Source of the DNA: Bacillota bacterium
Lineage (GTDB): Bacteria; Bacillota; Dehalobacteriia; UBA4068
DNA: 25,404 nt
Direction of reading: 5' to 3'
NCBI GenBank assembly: GCA_009778255.1
Contig: WRKD01000221.1
Span: forward strand, 1 to 25,404
Shown: positions 7,945-15,101 of the stretch, one piece after another
Layout: each line of letters opens with the position of its first letter
Position numbering within the stretch: the stretch's first letter is position 1
The notes under the pieces: model-generated
Told to the model about the DNA's origin: nothing
The model's database searches: none
Seen by the model: the letters and a program-made list of their open reading frames with translations, nothing else
Position numbers and translations under genes: made by a program

Positions 7945-9715
7945 CCGTGGCAATACACGCTTTGACCGAGGAGAAAATAATTTCCTAACTGCGGAAGGAA
8001 AAGTAGTTCTATGTGCTTGCCCCGGTAGCGGAAAAACATACGTTGTTGCACAAAAACTACTCAAGCATGTCAAATCCTGGAACCGACCTCATCAAGGCGT
8101 TGCGGTGCTATCGTTTACAAATGTGGCAAGTGATGAAATCGGGAAGCAAACAAAAGAGTTGATGCCCGGGGGATTTGAGATAGCGTATCCCCATTATATC
8201 GGCACGTTGGATAGTTTCATCAACAAGTATATATTATTACGTTTTGGATATTTAATGTTGAAAGATCCCCGACGCCCCACAATAGCTATAAAAGATGTTT
8301 TCACAATTCCGTATAATTCTTGGAGACATGAATGCCGCCGAAAAGGATGTGTCGAAAATATCCATGACTTCAGATGGGGTATGGATGGACGATTGTATCA
8401 TCGTAAAACCCTTGTTGAGTGCCCACCTAATAATAATCGCAAACATCCTCCATGCTATGAATGCAAGCAAACCCTTTTGAAAAAAGGATTTATTTTTCAA
8501 AGTGAAGTTTCTGCCCTCGCTTATTTGCTGCTAATAAAATATCCAGAGATAGCAAAGGCCATAGCAACACGTTTTCCAATTATATTATTAGATGAAGCTC
8601 AAGATACGTCCATCGAACAAATGGCCATACTTGATTTAATTTGCGATAATGGTTTGGAATCAATGCTTTTAGTTGGTGATCCAGACCAATCCATATATGA
8701 ATGGCGAAATGCAACGCCGGAGTGTTTTATAGAGAAAAGAGACCATGTTGAATGGATGACGTTACCCCTTACCGCAAATTTCCGAAGCTCTCAACTAATA
8801 TGCAATGCGACCAAAGCCTTTTCAAAAACATTAGAAAATGGTGAGCCAAGCACTGCAAAAGGTAGTAACGCAGATTACCGCCAAAAGCCACTTTTACTCT
8901 TATATGACGGCAGCATAGATAATGTAAAGAGCAAAATAACTACAAGGTTCCTTGAACTATGTCACGCTAATAATATCGTCACCGCGTCGGATAATGTTGC
9001 GGTGGTCACCCGAAGTCGAATACATTTGGATACTGAAATACCAGGGCTTTGGAAAAGCAAAGAAGTTGAATTCTTTGCACAATCTGCTTTTGAGTGGTTT
9101 GCTGGCTCAAGAAAAAAGGCTTATACGTTGTGCGAGAAGGCTCTATATAGTATTTGCATTGGTGAAATCCGTGATATTGAGATTTCGATAGACGTTGACA
9201 TCGAAACAACAATGTCTTATGAATTATGGCGTTCTAAGGTCATAGAATTGCTAATTAGACTGCCTAATCCAAATCAGCCCATTAATACATGGATTGCAAC
9301 TATGAAAACTGCAACAACACAAACTCTATCCTGTATTGAGTTATCCGTGCGCGACAGTCGTACGCTTGATGATATTATTAAAATTAAAAACCGAGATCAG
9401 AAAAACCCAAATTTCAAAAGTATCCCTCTGCTAAAGTTTTTTGAAAGCAAAAACATCACAAACCATACTTTATCATCTATCCATGGCGTAAAGGGAGAGA
9501 CGTATGATGCACTATTATTGCTTGTTGAATCAACAAGAGGAAACACTCTTACACCTTCTTTTTTCAATACAGGCGATTTGGCTACAGAACTTATGCGTAT
9601 CGCGTATGTTGCAATGACACGACCAAGAAAACTGCTTGTTGTTGCGATGCCTCAAGTGAAAAATGGAAAGTACGAGAGGTTTCCAAAAGATAAATGGGAT
9701 TACGAGTCTTTATAA
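7919..9715 (+). CDS. gajB: Gabija GajB: UvrD-like helicase, probable N-terminal frameshift
   Basis: This is an SF1A (UvrD/Rep-like) helicase, the usual partner of GajA. The 598-residue frame contains Walker A CACPGSGKT (32-40), AVLSFTNVASDEI (62-74), GTLDSF (95-100), DEAQD motif II (225-229), GDPDQSIYEWR (253-263), TANFRSS (285-291), HGVKGETYD (522-530) and YVAMTRPRKLL (563-573). A cysteine-rich insert lies at 139-182. The ATG at 7919 lies inside gajA and has no ribosome binding site. The natural start is probably GTG at 7947, 6 bp behind GGAGGA. From there the frame reads VAIHALTEEK and stops at 7986. Adding one base near 7973-7977 would join LTEE to NNFLTAEGKVV and restore the Q-motif region. 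The gene may be broken, or the sequence may have an indel error. Confidence 0.85.
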   Translation: MPLQKRRNSRGNTRFDRGENNFLTAEGKVVLCACPGSGKTYVVAQKLLKHVKSWNRPHQGVAVLSFTNVASDEIGKQTKELMPGGFEIAYPHYIGTLDSFINKYILLRFGYLMLKDPRRPTIAIKDVFTIPYNSWRHECRRKGCVENIHDFRWGMDGRLYHRKTLVECPPNNNRKHPPCYECKQTLLKKGFIFQSEVSALAYLLLIKYPEIAKAIATRFPIILLDEAQDTSIEQMAILDLICDNGLESMLLVGDPDQSIYEWRNATPECFIEKRDHVEWMTLPLTANFRSSQLICNATKAFSKTLENGEPSTAKGSNADYRQKPLLLLYDGSIDNVKSKITTRFLELCHANNIVTASDNVAVVTRSRIHLDTEIPGLWKSKEVEFFAQSAFEWFAGSRKKAYTLCEKALYSICIGEIRDIEISIDVDIETTMSYELWRSKVIELLIRLPNPNQPINTWIATMKTATTQTLSCIELSVRDSRTLDDIIKIKNRDQKNPNFKSIPLLKFFESKNITNHTLSSIHGVKGETYDALLLLVESTRGNTLTPSFFNTGDLATELMRIAYVAMTRPRKLLVVAMPQVKNGKYERFPKDKWDYESL

Positions 9716-9730
9716 ATATTAACGCATAAA

Positions 9731-9787
9731 AAGCCTAAGCCCGAGCTAAAAAATATTTTTTTAGCTTGGGCTTGACATATTGGTGGT
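9731..9787. repeat. Direct repeat right of the Fic-Gabija cassette, overlapping the tRNA-Ala 3' end
   Basis: This is the partner of 4603-4654. It consists of the tRNA-Ala terminator hairpin plus TTGACATATTGGTGGT, whose last four bases are the complement of the tRNA discriminator and CCA end. The tRNA stays intact at this copy, as expected when an element inserts at the 3' end of a tRNA gene (inference). Confidence 0.6.
9737..9773 (-). terminator. Intrinsic terminator of tRNA-Ala
   Basis: Read on the minus strand just after the tRNA, AAGCCCAAGCTAAA pairs with the complementary arm TTTAGCTCGGGCTT (one G·T-type mismatch) across an A/T-rich centre. It is followed by AGGCTTTTTATG. It may also stop transcripts from gajB in the other direction. 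Confidence 0.75.
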
Positions 9788-9859
9788 GGACGATAAGGGA
9801 TTCGAACCCTCGGCCTCTAACATGCGAAGCTAGCGCTCTCCCAGCTGAGCTAATCGCCC
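9784..9859 (-). tRNA. tRNA-Ala (anticodon CGC)
   Basis: The minus strand folds as a complete 76-nt tRNA with encoded CCA. The acceptor stem is GGGCGAT/ATCGTCC and includes the G3-U70 pair that identifies alanine tRNAs. The D-arm is GCTC/GAGC, and the anticodon stem CTAGC/GTTAG closes a TTCGCAT loop with anticodon CGC, which reads GCG. The T-arm is GAGGG/CCCTT with a TTCGAAT loop, and the discriminator is A73. A consensus promoter lies upstream and a terminator downstream, so it is a single-gene unit. It marks the boundary between the accessory region and the core chromosome. Confidence 0.95.
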
Positions 9860-9876
9860 ATGTTTTGACAAAAAAT

Positions 9877-9905
9877 ATTATACATGAAAGTGCATGGCTT
9901 GTCAA
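9877..9905 (-). promoter_or_regulatory. Consensus promoter of tRNA-Ala
   Basis: On the minus strand, TTGACA (9900-9905), a 17-bp spacer and TATAAT (9877-9882) form a perfect sigma-A promoter 17 bp before the tRNA. Confidence 0.9.
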
Positions 9906-9962
9906 TCCAGAAACAAGTTTGAGTTTCCCCCTATAGTAAAGTTTTGTTATCTGCAATAGCTG

Positions 9963-11966
9963 TTAATTTGCTATTATTGAAGCCGAGAGCAGGGTAGAGT
10001 TGCTTGTTCCTGGGTCGTGCGACTGGCTGATAGTGGAGGTTTTTAGCTGGAATTCCATGACCACCTTGAATTGATCGCCATCTATAAATATATTGAATTT
10101 GCCGCCGCAACGCTCGCAAAAGCTTTTGGCTATTGCCAAACCTAAACCGGACCCTTCGCTACTGCGTGCACTATCGCCGCGGCTGAAGCGGCGTAATACG
10201 TCTTCGGCGCTGAATTTCATTTCATAGGCAGCGGTATTTTTTACCACACCAATGGCTCGCCCGTCTTTTTCTGTTAAATCTATAAAGAGCCGCGAGCCAA
10301 AAAGCGAATACTTTAGGGCATTATCTAGCACATTTTGCAGCATGCGATAGAGGCGGTTGCCGTCTGCCAGCACCGGCAGCGGCTGCTCTGCTAAGTTTGC
10401 GCGTAATAATAAACCGGAAGCTTCAATGCTATCTCCCATATCGGCTAGGGTTTGTGTGAATAAAAGTTTTAAATCCAGCATCTCCAGTTCCAGGGGTATA
10501 TTGTCGCTGGTGGCTTTAGCCAGCTCAAAAAGGTCGGATACGATACGGTCCAGCCTGCGCGATTTTTCATTAAGTACCTGCACATAATCGCGGGCAGAGG
10601 GGCTTAAATTCTTTTCTTTATTTAGTAGCTCTACATAGCTGATAATGGAGGTGAGAGGGGTTTTTAAGTCATGCGATACATTGGTTACCAATTCTATTTT
10701 TAGCTTTTCTAAGCGCATTTGCTCGTTTAAACTCTTTTCTACGCTTGCCTTGACCGCAGCCATATCTTTTTGATTACCGCGCAGAAAATTATAGACCACC
10801 ACGGCTTCGGAAAGCAAAGTCAATATAAACAGTTGCCAAATATTCAGCCGTAGGAACAGTATCAATAATAACATGGCGGCGGCGGTAGTGATAAGAAAGC
10901 GCCGCTGGCGGTAAAACATACCTTCGGCAGGGTCACCTTCGCCATATTCCGGCCCGACAAAAACTTGCCGAAAGGCATCGGTAGCTGCAGGCCATATTTT
11001 TCCTAAAAGTTTAGCCAGCAGATAAAAAAGCTGATAGGCTAAGCTATGCTTAACCAGAGTTTGCGCTTTTATTTTGCGTATTAAGGCATTGAGTAATAAC
11101 AGTGAACAAAGCACCATAAACCCTACAAAAATGGTCAGCGCCAAGGAAAGCAGTTGCAGGGTATCTTGCGGTAACCCTGCCTGAGAATAATAGAGTTGCC
11201 GCCTTATTGCCTCTACGGCGTTAAACCATAATAACCCTCCGCCTGCTACTGTTAAAAATAAGAGCAAAAACAGTGCTTCGCTGTATAAGGCATCTAAAGA
11301 ACCGCTATGAAGTTCTTCATCCTTAGGACGGCGGCCGGTTACCAACGCCAAATACATAAGTAAAGGCACAATTATGAATAGTACAGCCAGCGAACGTTCC
11401 GCACTTCCCAATAAAATAGCGCGTTCATCTTCCCAAGCTTTTTGTCTTTCATATATCAGGTCATCTGTAAAAATAACATATACTATGGAATCTGTTGGCG
11501 AGTTGTATAAATAGGAAGTATGGGCTGTTAATAAATCTATATTAACTTTATCCTCCCACAGCAGTGGCTGTGTGGCGCCGTCATCTACCCTAAGCATGCT
11601 AATTTCCGCGCCCAGAAAACCGTAAAGGTAGCCGGATAGTTCATGGGCGCCCAAAGGCGCAATATTAGCTATTAAACGCCCGTTTAAGCCATTATAAGCA
11701 TAGTAATAATAATAACGCTGAGGCGCTTCAGCTTCTTTAGGCAGTTGCAGAAGATTGTATGTGGCGTAAAGAGCAAGCTCAACATCGTCATAATATGTAT
11801 TGCTATTATAATATTCCTCTTGAACTACCGATTCTAAATCACTGTCATGTGCATATATAAACTCGCTCAGCAGATTAAAAATCAGGCAGAGGCAGATAAT
11901 AAGCGTGGCATAAGCCGCTATTTTGGCTGCCCGGGAACGGCTATATCTTTTCCATTTTGTAGCCAA
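9963..11966 (-). CDS. Two-component sensor histidine kinase, multi-membrane-span
   Basis: This 667-residue membrane kinase presumably phosphorylates the response regulator encoded just before it. A membrane segment at about 15-36 precedes a tyrosine-rich extracytoplasmic domain (about 40-180). More membrane segments lie at about 192-210, 230-248, 272-296 and 356-395. The HisKA domain has the H-box VSHDLKTPLTS (His432). The ATPase domain has the N-box around NVLDNALKYS and a C-terminal GSGLGLAIAKS G-box. The start is a TTG at 11966, overlapping the regulator gene by 26 bp with AAGGTGG upstream, which suggests translational coupling. The signal it senses cannot be told from the sequence. Confidence 0.9.
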   Translation of the reverse strand: MATKWKRYSRSRAAKIAAYATLIICLCLIFNLLSEFIYAHDSDLESVVQEEYYNSNTYYDDVELALYATYNLLQLPKEAEAPQRYYYYYAYNGLNGRLIANIAPLGAHELSGYLYGFLGAEISMLRVDDGATQPLLWEDKVNIDLLTAHTSYLYNSPTDSIVYVIFTDDLIYERQKAWEDERAILLGSAERSLAVLFIIVPLLMYLALVTGRRPKDEELHSGSLDALYSEALFLLLFLTVAGGGLLWFNAVEAIRRQLYYSQAGLPQDTLQLLSLALTIFVGFMVLCSLLLLNALIRKIKAQTLVKHSLAYQLFYLLAKLLGKIWPAATDAFRQVFVGPEYGEGDPAEGMFYRQRRFLITTAAAMLLLILFLRLNIWQLFILTLLSEAVVVYNFLRGNQKDMAAVKASVEKSLNEQMRLEKLKIELVTNVSHDLKTPLTSIISYVELLNKEKNLSPSARDYVQVLNEKSRRLDRIVSDLFELAKATSDNIPLELEMLDLKLLFTQTLADMGDSIEASGLLLRANLAEQPLPVLADGNRLYRMLQNVLDNALKYSLFGSRLFIDLTEKDGRAIGVVKNTAAYEMKFSAEDVLRRFSRGDSARSSEGSGLGLAIAKSFCERCGGKFNIFIDGDQFKVVMEFQLKTSTISQSHDPGTSNSTLLSASIIAN

Positions 11967-12642
11967 TGCCCCACACCACCTTCAAATACTTGGGATTTTT
12001 GGGGTTTATTTCTATCTTTTCACGTATATGTCTTATATGGACCATCACAGTATTTTCTACCGCAAAGCCTTCTTCATTCCATACTCTTTGATAAATGCGC
12101 TCGGCGGAAAAAACTATACCGGGATTACTCATCAAAAGTTCTAAAATACGATACTCGGTGGCGGTTAGGCGTACCGGATCACCGTCTACAGTAAGTTCTT
12201 TGGCGTCTGTATCTAAAGTAAGGCCGCCTACCCGCAGTTGATTATTGCTGATATCTTTACCCAGCGAGCCCAAATACATGTATCTTCTAAGTTGACTTTT
12301 AACTCTGGCTACTAATTCTTGCGGGTTAAAGGGTTTAACAATATAGTCGTCTGCGCCCATAGAAAGCCCCAGGATTTTGTCGCTATCTTCGCTTTTGGCA
12401 GATAGAATAATAATAGGAATATTTTTTTTCTCCCGTATTTTAAGCATAGCGGAAAGCCCGTCTAAACGCGGCATCATAACATCCAGTATTAAAAGTTGTA
12501 CATCCTGCGTAGATAAAATATCTAAAGCCATTATACCGTCGTATGCTGTAAGTAAACGGATATATTCCGGTTCTAATAGCTTAACAATAGCGCGTACAAT
12601 TTCTTTATCATCATCTACAACTAATACACATGGAGTATCCAT
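11941..12642 (-). CDS. OmpR/PhoB-family response regulator
   Basis: This 233-residue regulator has a receiver domain (residues 1-120) with the acidic pair VVDDD (9-13), phosphoacceptor Asp54 (LILDVMMP) and the conserved Lys in VKPF. A winged-helix DNA-binding domain follows (about 135-233) and ends in the typical VWGIGYKM segment. The ATG at 12642 is chosen because AAAGAGG lies 6 bp upstream; a TTG at 12660 is less likely. It is the first gene of an operon with the sensor kinase and is transcribed away from coaD. A TATAAT-like box lies upstream near 12671-12676 on the minus strand, but its -35 is weak. The target genes are unknown. Confidence 0.92.
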   Translation of the reverse strand: MDTPCVLVVDDDKEIVRAIVKLLEPEYIRLLTAYDGIMALDILSTQDVQLLILDVMMPRLDGLSAMLKIREKKNIPIIILSAKSEDSDKILGLSMGADDYIVKPFNPQELVARVKSQLRRYMYLGSLGKDISNNQLRVGGLTLDTDAKELTVDGDPVRLTATEYRILELLMSNPGIVFSAERIYQRVWNEEGFAVENTVMVHIRHIREKIEINPKNPKYLKVVWGIGYKMEKI

Positions 12643-12775
12643 GAAATGCCTCTTTCTCAACTAATTAATTATTATATTCTGCGTAACCCCAAAATAACCT
12701 GTTTACAGTAGGCGAAAAAGCCAAATAATCAAAGCGATTATTATTCTGTTTGATTTTTCCTAATTGTATAAATGC

Positions 12776-12804
12776 TTGACCAAAAGCTGATTTGCCTGTA
12801 CAAT
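12776..12804 (+). promoter_or_regulatory. Promoter of coaD
   Basis: TTGACC (12776-12781), a 17-bp spacer and TACAAT (12799-12804) lie about 36 bp before the coaD start. Confidence 0.75.
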
Positions 12805-12840
12805 ATAGGTAAGAAGTAATGACTTGAAATGAGGTTGTTC

Positions 12841-13317
12841 ATGAGTAAAGCTGTTTATGCAGGTACATTTGACCCAGTAACTAATGGGCATCTTGATATA
12901 GCCTTGCGTGCCAGCAAATTATTTGATGATATTATTATAGCTATTGCCGAGGATAATAATAAACAAACACTCTTTACTACCGATGAGCGCTGCAGCTTAG
13001 TACGGCAAGTAACGAAAGATTTGCCCAATGTAAAAGTCGATTCTTTTTCCGGTCTTTTAGTGGATTATTGCCGGGAAAAAGGCGTGGGCTTTATTATTCG
13101 CGGTTTGCGAGTGGTGCTGGATTTTGAAAAAGAACTGCAAATGGCCTTGATGAACCGCAGCCTATATGATAAAGTAGATACCGTATTCTTAATGGGTGAG
13201 GCGCTCTATTTATTTGTTAGTTCCAGCCAGGTAAAAGATGCAGCCAAACTTGGCGGGGATATTAGTAATTTGGTTCCGCCGCCAGTGGCTAAAGCTCTGA
13301 TAGATAAATTTACATAA
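12841..13317 (+). CDS. coaD: Phosphopantetheine adenylyltransferase
   Basis: CoaD joins AMP from ATP to 4'-phosphopantetheine to give dephospho-CoA, the fourth step of CoA synthesis, in the cytoplasm. The 158-residue length is typical. The nucleotidyltransferase motif GTFDPVTNGH lies at residues 8-17. The substrate-binding IIRGLR segment and the C-terminal SSSQVKDAAKLGGD motif (ISSSxVKE-like in the family) are present. The ATG at 12841 is preferred to that at 12829, as AGGTTG lies between them and the family starts at this point. It has its own promoter and is followed 15 bp later by mtrB. The gene is ordinary core chromosome with nothing odd in it. Confidence 0.96.
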   Translation: MSKAVYAGTFDPVTNGHLDIALRASKLFDDIIIAIAEDNNKQTLFTTDERCSLVRQVTKDLPNVKVDSFSGLLVDYCREKGVGFIIRGLRVVLDFEKELQMALMNRSLYDKVDTVFLMGEALYLFVSSSQVKDAAKLGGDISNLVPPPVAKALIDKFT

Positions 13318-13332
13318 GAATTAGGTGAAATT

Positions 13333-13605
13333 ATGAGTTTGGAAGAACAGCAAAACAATGCTTTTTCGTATACGGAGCCGCTGATAACGCAAGAGTATGT
13401 AGTGGTGCGGGCAGAAGAAAACGGCGTAACTATTTCCGGGCTAACGCGCGGGAAAGACACGCGCCTAAGCCACAGCGAAAAGCTAGATAAAGGCGAGGTG
13501 ATGTTGCTGCAATTTACACAGCATGTTTCGGCGGTCAAAATTCGCGGAAAAGCCAGGATATACACTAGACATGGTATAGTGGATTCCTGCTTCGACGAAG
13601 CTTAA
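13333..13605 (+). CDS. mtrB: TRAP: trp RNA-binding attenuation protein homologue
   Basis: This 90-residue protein aligns along its core (residues 21-79) with Bacillus TRAP, an 11-mer ring that binds tryptophan and then wraps RNA with repeated (G/U)AG triplets to shut off trp genes. The block GLTRGKDT, HSEKLDKGE, then QFTQH and SAVKIRG matches closely. The RNA-binding Lys-Lys-Arg triad of the Bacillus protein (K37, K56, R58) corresponds to K50, K69 and R71. The residues around the tryptophan pocket (T38, T43, Q60, T62) are kept. It has an N-terminal extension of about 13 residues. It lies between coaD and a carboxylase subunit rather than beside folE (mtrA) as in Bacillus. I saw no run of (G/T)AG triplets in the adjacent leaders, so its targets are probably elsewhere. 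Confidence 0.85.
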   Translation: MSLEEQQNNAFSYTEPLITQEYVVVRAEENGVTISGLTRGKDTRLSHSEKLDKGEVMLLQFTQHVSAVKIRGKARIYTRHGIVDSCFDEA

Positions 13606-13651
13606 AAAACTGTAAATAAAAGAAAAGATAATACAACAAGGAGGATTTGCT

Positions 13652-15052
13652 ATGCCGCATCAAGTGAAGATTTGCGATACCACTTTTCGTGACGCTCATC
13701 AGTCGCTCTTAGCTACGCGGATGAAAACTGAGGATATTCTGGCTGTAGCCCCGGCTATGGATGAAGTTGGCTTTTATTCAATGGAGGTTTGGGGCGGCGC
13801 AACTTTTGACAGTTGTATGCGATTTTTAAATGAAGACCCCTGGGAGCGCCTGCGGCTAATAAGAAAAGCCATGCCAAAGACCAAACTACAAATGTTGCTG
13901 CGTGGGCAGAATTTGGTGGGCTACCGTCATTATGCCGATGATGTGGTCGATGAATTTGTTAAACGGGCGGTGGGCAATGGTATCGATATTATCCGAATAT
14001 TCGACGCCTTAAATGATCCGCGTAATTTAGAGCGAGCCATGATAGCTACTAAAAGAGAAGGGGCGCATGTACAAGGTTGTATATCTTATACTAACAGCCC
14101 TGTACACAGTATTGCGCACTTTGCCGAATTAACAGCTACTTTGCGCGATATGGGGGCAGATTCCATTTGCATAAAAGATATGGCCGGCATTATTTATCCG
14201 TATGGCGCATATGAACTGGTGCGCGCCATTAAAGAAAAAACTGGTTTGCCGGTGCAAATGCACTGTCACTATACTTCCGGTATGGCTTCAATGGCATATA
14301 TGAAAGCTGTGGAGGCGGGTGCGGATATTTTAGATTGCGCCAATTCTGCTTTAGCACTTTCTTCTTCTCAACCTTGCGAAGAAACGATGATTGCCAGCTT
14401 GACGGGAACATCTTTCGATACGGGTATAGATTTAGCTAAGATTTCACCTATAGCGGAAGAATTAAAGACTATTCGTAAAAAATACGCCGCTTTCGATAAT
14501 GCCGACCCCCGGGTCGACCCCAATGTTCTGCAGTATCAAATACCCGGCGGCATGATCTCAAATTTTATTTCTCAGTTGGAACAAAGCAATGCCATGCATC
14601 GCTTAAACGAAGTATTGGCGGAAGTGCCGCGCGTGCGAAAAGATATGGGGTATCCGCCTTTAGTTACGCCTTCCAGTCAAATAGTAGGTTCCCAAGCTTT
14701 GTTAAATGTATTGCAAGGCGAGCGCTATAAAATGGCTACCAAAGAAACACAAAATTACTTCAAAGGTGAATATGGCGCGCCGCCTTCGCCTGTAGATATA
14801 GAGATGAAACAAAAAGTAATAGGTTCTACCGAAACCATAACCTGCCGCCCGGCAGATTTATTACCGCCTATGTTGGCAGAAGCGCAAAAAGAGATAGGCG
14901 CCTGGATAGAAACACCAGAAGATTTACTGATGTATATTATGTTTCCGCAGGTGGCGAAAACATTTTTGGAAAACCGCATGGCAGGTAAAACACGTGTAGA
15001 ATATAATATGGTAGGCGGCGAACCCGGCAAGGTAAATTATTGCCCTATTTAG
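13652..15052 (+). CDS. pycB: Pyruvate carboxylase subunit B / oxaloacetate decarboxylase alpha-type carboxyltransferase
   Basis: The 466-residue protein is a biotin-dependent carboxyltransferase interconverting pyruvate and oxaloacetate (OadA/PycB/transcarboxylase 5S family). The TIM barrel begins with the metal and substrate motif ICDTTFRDAHQSL (7-19). It has RIFDALND, the catalytic-lysine region CIKDMAG and the metal-binding HCH in QMHCHYTSG. The conserved C-terminal domain runs from about 300 to 466 (GGMISNF, MGYPPLVTPSSQIVG). It ends without the biotinyl domain (MKM motif) found in OadA of about 590 residues, so it must work with a separate biotin carrier and carboxylase subunit encoded elsewhere. 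AAGGAGG precedes the ATG. It may share the coaD-mtrB transcript, and a strong terminator follows. The precise reaction (carboxylase, decarboxylase or transcarboxylase) cannot be settled here. Confidence 0.88.
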   Translation: MPHQVKICDTTFRDAHQSLLATRMKTEDILAVAPAMDEVGFYSMEVWGGATFDSCMRFLNEDPWERLRLIRKAMPKTKLQMLLRGQNLVGYRHYADDVVDEFVKRAVGNGIDIIRIFDALNDPRNLERAMIATKREGAHVQGCISYTNSPVHSIAHFAELTATLRDMGADSICIKDMAGIIYPYGAYELVRAIKEKTGLPVQMHCHYTSGMASMAYMKAVEAGADILDCANSALALSSSQPCEETMIASLTGTSFDTGIDLAKISPIAEELKTIRKKYAAFDNADPRVDPNVLQYQIPGGMISNFISQLEQSNAMHRLNEVLAEVPRVRKDMGYPPLVTPSSQIVGSQALLNVLQGERYKMATKETQNYFKGEYGAPPSPVDIEMKQKVIGSTETITCRPADLLPPMLAEAQKEIGAWIETPEDLLMYIMFPQVAKTFLENRMAGKTRVEYNMVGGEPGKVNYCPI

Positions 15053-15075
15053 TGTAGAATGGTCATTTGTATAAT

Positions 15076-15099
15076 AAAGGCGGGCTAAGCCCGCCTTTT
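15076..15099. terminator. Bidirectional terminator between pycB and the ABC permease gene
   Basis: AAAGGCGGGC, loop TAA, GCCCGCCTTTT form a 10-bp GC-rich stem with T-runs in both reading directions. It separates two convergent genes. Confidence 0.9.
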
Positions 15100-15101
15100 G
15101 T

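Noticed and set aside
9735..9956. 73-residue minus-strand frame across tRNA-Ala
   Set aside because: It is the tRNA, its promoter and its terminator read as protein; the tRNA structure is complete.
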